Shown piece by piece: positions 6,479 through 11,518 of a stretch of DNA of 11,518 nt. Numbering within the stretch: the first letter of the stretch is position 1; every line of letters starts with the position of its first letter. The notes beneath the pieces are model-generated. The model ran no database searches. It saw nothing but the letters and a program-made list of their open reading frames with translations, and was not told the DNA's origin. The DNA comes from G963669175 sp964648415 (GTDB taxonomy: Bacteria; Electryoneota; Electryoneia; Electryoneales; Electryoneaceae). The position numbers and the translations under genes are program-made. The DNA is taken from contig CAZYOC010000137.1 of assembly GCA_964648415.1 (NCBI GenBank), positions 1 through 11,518 of the forward strand, in the 5' to 3' direction.

Positions 6479-8701
6479 TTATGTATCCGCACGCTTGCGC
6501 GTGGGAATATCCTCGTTGACCTGCAATTCCACATCCGCGTGCCAGCCCGACTCGGGATCTTTGAACTTGGCCACCAGCAGCGGGCACGTTTTGTCTTTCA
6601 CCTTGAGACAACTGCCTTTATGAATTGAATGTACTGCCTGGTTGATACTGAAATAGAAGTGATCCTCACCAATCTTTTCATACAGATGCGTCCGCTTCAT
6701 CACGTCAATGACATGGTCATTGAGTCCCGTGAACGAGATGTCGTGGCCCGCCTCACGCAGCCGTGTGACCAGTTGCGAGAGGAGCACCTCACCGGAAGCA
6801 TCCAGCTCGTTCATGCCGTTGCCCACGATCAGCACATGCCGCAAGTCGGGCATGGAGGCGACTTCCCGCAGGATCTCATCTTCCAGGTAATTTACATTGG
6901 CGAAGAACAGGGAATTGTTAAACCGTACCACGGACATGTGCTCACATTCTTCCAGGCCCCAGCGCTTGGCGTTACGGTAATGGCCGTCGGGTGTACGCGA
7001 CAGCACCGCCATCTGCGGCTTCATATTGCGCAGCAGGTAGAGCGCCAGCGACAGAACCACACCGATCATGATACCCTTGTCCAGGTGCGGAGCGAAATAG
7101 AGCGTGAAGAGAAATGTTAACACGGAGATGACGCCGTCGTATTTCTGTGCTTTCCAGGCGTGAATGAACCCGGTGACATTGATCAGGCCGATCACGGCCA
7201 TCATAATCACCGAGGCGAGCACCGCCTGGGGGAGATGATACAGGAGCGGTGTGAAGAACAGCAGGGTCAGGAGTACGACCAGGCTGCTGAAGGCGCTGGA
7301 CAGCCCCGTGACCGCCCCGGCTTGCAGGTTCACCGCCGAACGTGAGAAGGAGCCGGAAACGGGATAGGATTGGGACAGGCAGCCGACCATGTTTCCAAGG
7401 CCCTGGCCGATCAGCTCCTGGTTGGGGTCGAGACGTTGCCCGGTGCGGGCGGCCATGGCCTTGGCGATGGAGATGGCCTCCATGAAGCCCAGCAATGAAA
7501 TGATGATGGCCATGGGGAGCAGTTCGAGGAGAATGCCGAAATTCAGCTTTGGCATAGCAATCGTGGGCAGGCCGCTGGGGATGACGCCCACCACCGCCCC
7601 TCCTCCAACAAGGGTGATGGCCGCCGTGTCGACCGGCTTGTTGCGGACCTTGATCCACCAGTTGCCGCCGTCGACATCGTCAGAATCCCTTACCTGTTCG
7701 GGCGGCACATAAACCGCTCCGTCATACCCCTCAGGCAACCGGCAGAGGCGGAACTCGCGCAGATCCTCACGGTATTTGTGCGCCCGGTATTTCAGCCGCT
7801 CCAGAATCACGTCCATCTGCGCCTCTTCAGCGTGGAGCTGGATCGCCTCGACGGAGTGGCCGCCCTTCTTGTGCTCGACCTCCTTGATCTGCGCGCCCAC
7901 GTCAATGCGGGCGTTCATCAACGAATCAATCTGCGCCAGAGTCTGATTGTACAGGTGCAGCTTTTCGTGCATCTCCGGAGCCTGGATTTGATTCAGATCC
8001 ACCGTCCGGTTCTTTTCAAACCCCACAGCCCAGGAGATGACCGTGGTCAGCGCCACGGCGACCAGGACGTTGGGGATGCGCGGGTTGACACGTTTCAGGA
8101 TATACATGGTGGAGAACGCCAGCACCGCGAGGCCGAACGTGGGCCAGTGGGTGTGATGAACGGCGGCGACCATCACGTTGTACACGGTTTCGTAATGATG
8201 CTCCGCCTTGTCCACGTCCACGCCGAACAGTTTGGAAAGCTGGGAGGTGGCGATGATGATGGCGGCGGCGTTGGTGAAGCCGTTAACCACCGGATGCGAC
8301 AGGAAGTTGACCACCATGCCGAGCCGGAAGACGCCGAGCATGAACTGGAACAGCCCGACCAACAGTGACAGCAGGATGGCGTAAGCGATGAAGGAGGGGC
8401 TTCCCGCAGTCGCGAGGGGCGCCAGGGCGGTGGAGGTCATCAGGGAGACGACCGCGACCGGGCCGGTGGCGAGCTGATGACTGGACCCGAACATGGCCGC
8501 GATCAGGGGCGGCAGGAAGGCGGCGTAGAGGCCGTAATAGGCCGGCAGGTCCGCCAGTTGCGCGTAAGCCATGGATTGCGGCACCAGGACCAGCGCGACT
8601 GTCAGCCCGGAGATAAAGTCGGCTCGTAATCTCTCTGCGTTGTACCCCTTGAACCAGGCGAGGAAAGGCAGGAATCGGGTGAGCAGGAATAGAGAGTTCA
8701 A
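6479..8701 (-). CDS. SulP/SLC26-family anion transporter with STAS domain and large extra loop
   Basis: This is a membrane transporter for an inorganic anion such as sulfate, bicarbonate or another oxyanion. Residue numbers here count from the upstream TTG at 8731. Family signatures are DFISGLTVALVLVPQSMAYAQLA (38-60), LATGPVAVVSLM (88-98), GFTNAAAIIIATSQL (151-165), the SGSFSRSAVN motif of TM10 (459-468) and a C-terminal STAS domain at about 598-705 with NELDASGE (641-648). About 130 residues (239-370) are inserted between the two halves of the membrane domain. They are polar, heptad-like in part (258-330) and end just before VGVIPSGLP. By family topology this loop would face outside the cytoplasm. 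There is no in-frame ATG near the start: TTG at 8701 has GAGG six bases upstream and is preferred, while TTG at 8731 and a GTG between them are possible. It is the first gene of the minus-strand cluster. Substrate specificity cannot be read from sequence. Confidence 0.94.
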   Translation of the reverse strand: MNSLFLLTRFLPFLAWFKGYNAERLRADFISGLTVALVLVPQSMAYAQLADLPAYYGLYAAFLPPLIAAMFGSSHQLATGPVAVVSLMTSTALAPLATAGSPSFIAYAILLSLLVGLFQFMLGVFRLGMVVNFLSHPVVNGFTNAAAIIIATSQLSKLFGVDVDKAEHHYETVYNVMVAAVHHTHWPTFGLAVLAFSTMYILKRVNPRIPNVLVAVALTTVISWAVGFEKNRTVDLNQIQAPEMHEKLHLYNQTLAQIDSLMNARIDVGAQIKEVEHKKGGHSVEAIQLHAEEAQMDVILERLKYRAHKYREDLREFRLCRLPEGYDGAVYVPPEQVRDSDDVDGGNWWIKVRNKPVDTAAITLVGGGAVVGVIPSGLPTIAMPKLNFGILLELLPMAIIISLLGFMEAISIAKAMAARTGQRLDPNQELIGQGLGNMVGCLSQSYPVSGSFSRSAVNLQAGAVTGLSSAFSSLVVLLTLLFFTPLLYHLPQAVLASVIMMAVIGLINVTGFIHAWKAQKYDGVISVLTFLFTLYFAPHLDKGIMIGVVLSLALYLLRNMKPQMAVLSRTPDGHYRNAKRWGLEECEHMSVVRFNNSLFFANVNYLEDEILREVASMPDLRHVLIVGNGMNELDASGEVLLSQLVTRLREAGHDISFTGLNDHVIDVMKRTHLYEKIGEDHFYFSINQAVHSIHKGSCLKVKDKTCPLLVAKFKDPESGWHADVELQVNEDIPTRKRADT

Positions 8702-8998
8702 GCTTAGCCTCACAAGTTGTAACTGTCCCAAACACGTGAGCGTTCGCTAACTTCTCAGCATACAGGAAACTTAAGGGATGAAAGAGCGGATGCCAAGAGC
8801 TTGAGAGATATTTCACATGCCGGTTGACAGGTGGTGACGTCCACTTGCCTCGCAGAGACTGCTCAAGGAGAAGAAAAGGTGTTGGAACCAGAAAGTGAGG
8901 GTCTCCGTACAAAAGGCAGATTCCGGGGTGGTTTTTTTATGGGATCTGCTTGCGAGTTCACCACAACGACACTACATTCAAAGTTTGCGAGGTCTGCG
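8702..8998. promoter_or_regulatory. Divergent promoter region between the SulP cluster and the HtrA protease gene
   Basis: This stretch of about 300 bases holds no convincing gene and must contain the start signals of both the minus-strand cluster and the plus-strand protease. For the minus strand, TTGGCA (8796-8791) and TAAGTT (8773-8768) are spaced 17 bases apart, a weak match. On the plus strand a perfect TTGACA at 8824-8829 has no matching -10, and a better pair lies at 8950-8978. A T7 run at 8932-8938 is preceded only by a poor stem, so it is not called a terminator. Confidence 0.45.
8950..8978 (+). promoter_or_regulatory. Candidate sigma-70-type promoter of the HtrA protease gene
   Basis: TTGCGA (8950-8955) and TACATT (8973-8978) are separated by exactly 17 bases, each with four of six matches to the -35 and -10 consensus. 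The transcript would start near 8985 and leave a very short leader, with the GAGG ribosome-binding site at 8989-8992 before the ATG at 8999. Consensus matches of this quality arise by chance, so the call is tentative. Confidence 0.3.
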
Positions 8999-10213
8999 AT
9001 GAACAGATCACGTGTGAAGATCCTATACGCAACAATCGCAGCACTTTCCGCGCTGCTTCTCATGGTCAGCGGAGCCTTGCTCTGGGAGGTCATGAGGCCG
9101 GAAGAGGAGCCGCTGTCCTGGGAGGTCGCTGCAAATGGCGGCCTCAGCGAGCAGCCGGGAACGGTTCCGGCGGCGTACCTGCCGGGCCGGACAGGCGTTG
9201 AAGAGGGCGAAGTCACCAGCCCCTTTGTGCTGGTGGCGGATCGCCTGAAAGCGTCGGTCGTACACATCATGGTGGAAAAAGAGTCCAACGACCCGTTTGC
9301 CGCGCAGGGTCGTGACGACATGTACGATTTCTTCCGACGGTTCGGGTTCAAGCATCCGAACGTGCCGCAGGTGATGGGCAGCGGCAGCGGAGTGATCATT
9401 GACAAACGCGGGTACGTGCTGACCAACAACCATGTGATTGACGGCGCGCGCGAAGTGCAGGTGAAACTGTCCGACGGCAGCGAGCGCACCGCCAATATCG
9501 TGGGCAGCGATCCCGATACCGATCTGGCGTTGCTGGACATCGGCGACGTGGACAAGCAGCATGTGGCTCCGCTTGGCGATTCCGACGCCATGCGCATCGG
9601 CGATTGGGCCATCGCCATGGGGCATCCGCTCGGGCTGGAGTGGACCCTGTCGGTGGGCGTGATCAGCGCCAAGGGCCGCAAGGATCTTAAGATCCAGGGA
9701 CGCGGGCCGCTGTTCCAGGATTTCATCCAGACCGACGCGTCGATTAACTACGGCAACTCGGGCGGGCCGCTGGTCAACATCAAGGGCGAGATCATCGGGA
9801 TCAATACGGCCATCAACAGCGCCGGCAACGACATCGGTTTCGCGATCCCTTCGAACATGGTCAAAGGGGTCGTCAAGGAGCTGCTGGACAAGGGCTATGT
9901 CACCCGGGGCTATCTGGGCATGGTGCCGGCGGAGTTGAACCCGGACGTGAAGAGAACCCTCGGTCTGGACGATGAGATAGAGGGCGTATTCGTCCGGTTC
10001 GTCCAGGAGGGCACTCCCGCGGATAACGGCGGCCTGATGGCGGGCGATGTGATCCTCGAAGTCGAGGGCGCTGTGGTGAAAGAAGTCACCGATTTTCGTG
10101 TCCGGATCGCCAACCACAAGCCCGGGCAGGAACTGAGGCTGCGAGTGTTGCGGGAAGGCAAGGAAGAGGATCTCCAGTTCACCCTTGCTGACCGGGCGGA
10201 AGCGACCATGTAA
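8999..10213 (+). CDS. Membrane-anchored HtrA/Deg-family serine protease with one PDZ domain
   Basis: The start is set at ATG 8999, with GAGG six bases upstream, because it gives a 404-aa protein opening with a basic N-terminus and a hydrophobic helix (residues 8-28, YATIAALSALLLMVSGALLW). There is no clear cleavage site after the helix, suggesting a signal anchor. An upstream in-frame extension to 8831 has no membrane-protein logic. The trypsin-like domain spans about 75-295 with the full triad H145 (TNNHVI), D175 (TDLALL) and S254 (GNSGGPL). A single PDZ domain follows (about 301-399; RGYLGM, then GLMAGDVILEVEG). The protein would degrade or cut misfolded envelope proteins. A single PDZ plus membrane anchor resembles DegS in layout, but the broad catalytic-domain similarity also fits DegQ/HtrA-type quality-control proteases, so no symbol is given. 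It is divergent from the SulP cluster, followed by its own terminator, and probably monocistronic. Confidence 0.95.
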   Translation: MNRSRVKILYATIAALSALLLMVSGALLWEVMRPEEEPLSWEVAANGGLSEQPGTVPAAYLPGRTGVEEGEVTSPFVLVADRLKASVVHIMVEKESNDPFAAQGRDDMYDFFRRFGFKHPNVPQVMGSGSGVIIDKRGYVLTNNHVIDGAREVQVKLSDGSERTANIVGSDPDTDLALLDIGDVDKQHVAPLGDSDAMRIGDWAIAMGHPLGLEWTLSVGVISAKGRKDLKIQGRGPLFQDFIQTDASINYGNSGGPLVNIKGEIIGINTAINSAGNDIGFAIPSNMVKGVVKELLDKGYVTRGYLGMVPAELNPDVKRTLGLDDEIEGVFVRFVQEGTPADNGGLMAGDVILEVEGAVVKEVTDFRVRIANHKPGQELRLRVLREGKEEDLQFTLADRAEATM

Positions 10214-10248
10214 CGGTTCGCGACTGGTTCTTTCAAAGAAAATGATGC

Positions 10249-10283
10249 CATGCCCCGGTTCAGGCCGGGGTATGGGTGTTTTT
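10249..10283 (+). terminator. Intrinsic terminator of the HtrA protease gene
   Basis: Thirty-five bases past the TAA, CATGCCCCGG (10249-10258) pairs with CCGGGGTATG (10265-10274) in a 10-bp stem with one G-U pair and a 6-nt loop. It is followed by GGTG and then TTTTT (10279-10283). This is a typical Rho-independent terminator and separates the protease from the sigma factor gene. Confidence 0.85.
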
Positions 10284-10290
10284 GATAAGT

Positions 10291-10326
10291 AAAGAAGGTA
10301 AAGAAAGTGAAAAAAGTGAAAAAAGA
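10291..10326 (+). repeat. Purine-rich tandem repeat, four 9-bp units
   Basis: Four successive 9-mers occupy 10291-10299, 10300-10308, 10309-10317 and 10318-10326: AAAGAAGGT, AAAGAAAGT, GAAAAAAGT, GAAAAAAGA. The 9-base period is exact although the units are degenerate. The tract begins seven bases after the T-run of the preceding terminator and contains no gene. Confidence 0.7.
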
Positions 10327-10361
10327 ATGGTGATCGTCAGTAGTTAGAAGAAACAGTGCTG

Positions 10362-10390
10362 TTGTTTGTTTATTATTATTCTTTTATCCT
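10362..10390 (+). promoter_or_regulatory. Candidate promoter of the primary sigma factor gene
   Basis: TTGTTT (10362-10367) and TATCCT (10385-10390) are 17 bases apart, with three and four of six matches to sigma-70 consensus. TATCCTTG also differs by one base from the Bacteroidetes-type -7 element TAnnTTTG, though the matching TTTG upstream is too close. The -10 overlaps the first ATCCT repeat. A 5-bp hairpin (10443-10456) lies in the leader just before the ATG. Weak evidence. Confidence 0.25.
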
Positions 10391-10421
10391 TGTCATCCTT
10401 AATATCCTAATCATCCTGTGA
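10386..10421 (+). repeat. ATCCT-NNNN tandem repeat, four 9-bp units
   Basis: ATCCT recurs at 10386, 10395, 10404 and 10413 with exact 9-base spacing and variable four-base fillers (TTGTC-type, TTAAT-type and so on). Read on the other strand it is an AGGAT array, purine-rich like the 10291-10326 tract with the same period, so the two tracts form a loose inverted pair about 60 bases apart. It lies between the protease terminator and the sigma factor gene. Confidence 0.75.
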
Positions 10422-10467
10422 ATGAATTCTTGAGCAACTGAATCGAGCGATCTCGAGAAAAAACAAG

Positions 10468-11376
10468 ATGGTGCGCAACTTCCGAAGCTGCGAATCATCT
10501 ATTCTATACAGTGAGCATGTTTCACCAACCACGGAGACGTACATCGTGCGTGCCGACCAATCGTTGGAAAAGTACCTTCAGGAAATTGGCGAAGTCGATT
10601 TGCTGACGACGAAAGAGGAGATTGATCTCGCTCGCCGCATTCGCAAGGGAGAACAGCTTGCCCTTGAAAAACTGACCAAGGCGAACCTCCGTTTCGTAGT
10701 AAGCGTCGCCAAGCAGTACCAGAACCAGGGCCTGTCGCTGGGCGATTTGATCAACGAGGGCAACCTCGGCCTGATCAAGGCGGCCAAGCGGTTTGACGAG
10801 ACCCGTGGGTTCAAGTTTATCAGTTACGCGGTATGGTGGATCCGTCAGTCCATTTTGCAGGCCCTCGCCGAGCAGAGCCGTGTCGTACGGCTGCCGTTAA
10901 ACCGTGTCGGCGCCCTCAACAAGATCGGCAAGGCCTACAGCAATCTCGAGCAGACCTACGAGCGCGAACCGAGCCCGGAAGAAATCGCTGACGCCTTGGA
11001 CATGACCCCGTTCGAGGTGACCGACACGCTGAAAATGAGCGGCCGCCATCTGTCCATGGACGCTCCCTTCAACCAGGGCGAGGACAACCGCCTGCTGGAC
11101 ATCCTGCACAACGACCAGGAGCCTCAGCCGGACAACAGCCTGATGAGCGAGTCGCTGAAGAAGGAAGTGGACCGTGCGCTGGCGACGTTATCGCCCCGCG
11201 AGGCGGAAGTGATCCGGCTCTATTTCGGGCTGAACATCGCGCACCCGTTGACGCTCGAAGAAATCGGCGAGAAGTTCAGCCTGACACGTGAACGTGTACG
11301 CCAGATCAAGGAAAAGGCGATCCGCCGTCTACGCCACACCAGCCGCAGTAAGGCGCTGAGGACGTATCTCGGGTAG
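10468..11376 (+). CDS. rpoD: Primary (housekeeping) RNA polymerase sigma factor, short RpoD/SigA type
   Basis: The 302-aa protein directs RNA polymerase core to general promoters. It lacks region 1.1, as primary sigma factors of Bacteroidetes and related phyla do. Region 1.2 begins at SLEKYLQEIG (about 32-41). Region 2 (about 66-135) includes the highly conserved NLRFVVSVAKQYQNQGLSL, NEGNLGLIKAAKRFD and TRGFKFISYAVWWIRQSI. Region 3 spans about 145-215 (REPSPEEIADAL). Region 4 (about 235-300) ends with the helix-turn-helix TLEEIGEKFSLTRERVRQIKEKAIRRLR. The ATG at 10468 has only a weak purine-rich site upstream. A GTG at residue 27, with GGAG nine bases before it, is an alternative that would remove an unconserved leader. 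The gene has its own terminator (11406-11437) and is upstream-isolated by the protease terminator. A stress-type group 2 sigma is less likely given the near-perfect conservation of regions 2 and 4. Confidence 0.95.
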   Translation: MVRNFRSCESSILYSEHVSPTTETYIVRADQSLEKYLQEIGEVDLLTTKEEIDLARRIRKGEQLALEKLTKANLRFVVSVAKQYQNQGLSLGDLINEGNLGLIKAAKRFDETRGFKFISYAVWWIRQSILQALAEQSRVVRLPLNRVGALNKIGKAYSNLEQTYEREPSPEEIADALDMTPFEVTDTLKMSGRHLSMDAPFNQGEDNRLLDILHNDQEPQPDNSLMSESLKKEVDRALATLSPREAEVIRLYFGLNIAHPLTLEEIGEKFSLTRERVRQIKEKAIRRLRHTSRSKALRTYLG

Positions 11377-11405
11377 TATCGGGAAGGTTGGCAACGATTT
11401 GTTGA

Positions 11406-11437
11406 GCTCGGTGGGAGGTTTCTCATCGGGCTTTTTT
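11406..11437 (+). terminator. Intrinsic terminator of the sigma factor gene
   Basis: GCTCGGTGGGA (11406-11416) pairs with TCTCATCGGGC (11421-11431) in an 11-bp stem with three G-U pairs and a GGTT loop. It is followed directly by TTTTTT (11432-11437), 30 bases after the TAG stop. Nothing recognisable follows to the window end (11438-11518). Confidence 0.85.
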
Positions 11438-11518
11438 ACGTTTCGGCGTCGCAGGTCGTGTATATCGGATCTTCGAAACTCCATCGCTGGAAAAACGCAT
11501 CGTAATGACTGCTTTAAC

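Noticed and set aside
8893..8938. Possible terminator or attenuator before the protease (T7 run at 8932-8938)
   Set aside because: Only a 5-bp stem with a long loop can be drawn before the T-run.
8831..8998. N-terminal extension of the HtrA protease from a GTG at 8831 or an ATG at 8939
   Set aside because: The extra residues are not conserved-looking and would bury the membrane anchor. The ATG at 8999 has a well-placed GAGG and starts a normal signal-anchor sequence.
9023..10117. A 364-codon minus-strand frame opposite the HtrA protease
   Set aside because: It is antisense to a protease with a complete catalytic triad and PDZ domain, and the composition is that of an antisense shadow.
1..11518. 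CRISPR array, tRNA, rRNA, transposase or attachment site
   Set aside because: No spaced identical repeats of CRISPR length, no cloverleaf or rRNA sequence and no transposase or integrase motifs were seen on either strand.

Overview
The window reads as a chromosomal segment of a moderately GC-rich, Gram-negative-type bacterium. The best taxonomic hint is the primary sigma factor at 10468-11376. It is a short form without region 1.1 and has the SLEKYLQEIG / NQGLSLGDLINEGN wording usual in the Bacteroidetes and wider FCB group. A secreted right-handed beta-helix protein with a 'VPGDYNTIQNAI' opening fits the same group (for example Zixibacteria- or KSB1-like candidate phyla). This placement is inference, not proof.

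Layout. Positions 1-1188 (minus) hold the N-terminal 396 codons of a secreted beta-helix repeat protein that runs off the left edge. Just upstream of it are a 13-bp-stem hairpin terminator (1202-1242) and a small secreted protein of unknown function (1268-1684, minus). Positions 1899-8701 are one long minus-strand gene cluster, in transcription order: a SulP/SLC26 anion transporter with a STAS domain and a large extra loop; a cytidylate-kinase-like/BON/receiver fusion; a membrane sensor histidine kinase with a Cache-type sensor; a single-domain receiver; a short protein with a histidine-kinase DHp helix pair but a decayed ATPase domain; and a second single-domain receiver. The last four genes are tightly packed, with gaps of 26 bp, 3 bp, a 4-bp overlap and 43 bp. 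Divergently, 8999-10213 (plus) encodes a membrane-anchored HtrA protease with one PDZ domain and its own terminator. Two 9-bp-period repeat tracts follow (10291-10326 and 10386-10421), then the primary sigma factor (10468-11376) and a strong terminator (11406-11437). The last 81 bases show nothing recognisable.

How the genes may work together. The signalling genes of the cluster have the parts list of a Spo0-type multistep phosphorelay: sensor kinase, free receiver, DHp phosphotransferase with a dead ATPase, and a final receiver. A third receiver is fused to a kinase-like domain. None of the three receivers carries a DNA-binding or enzymatic output domain of a known type, and the cluster begins with an anion transporter. 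The simplest inference is that the relay controls the transporter, or anion-linked metabolism, by protein-protein contact, perhaps through the STAS domain or the kinase-like/BON protein. This is the candidate uncharacterised system of the window.
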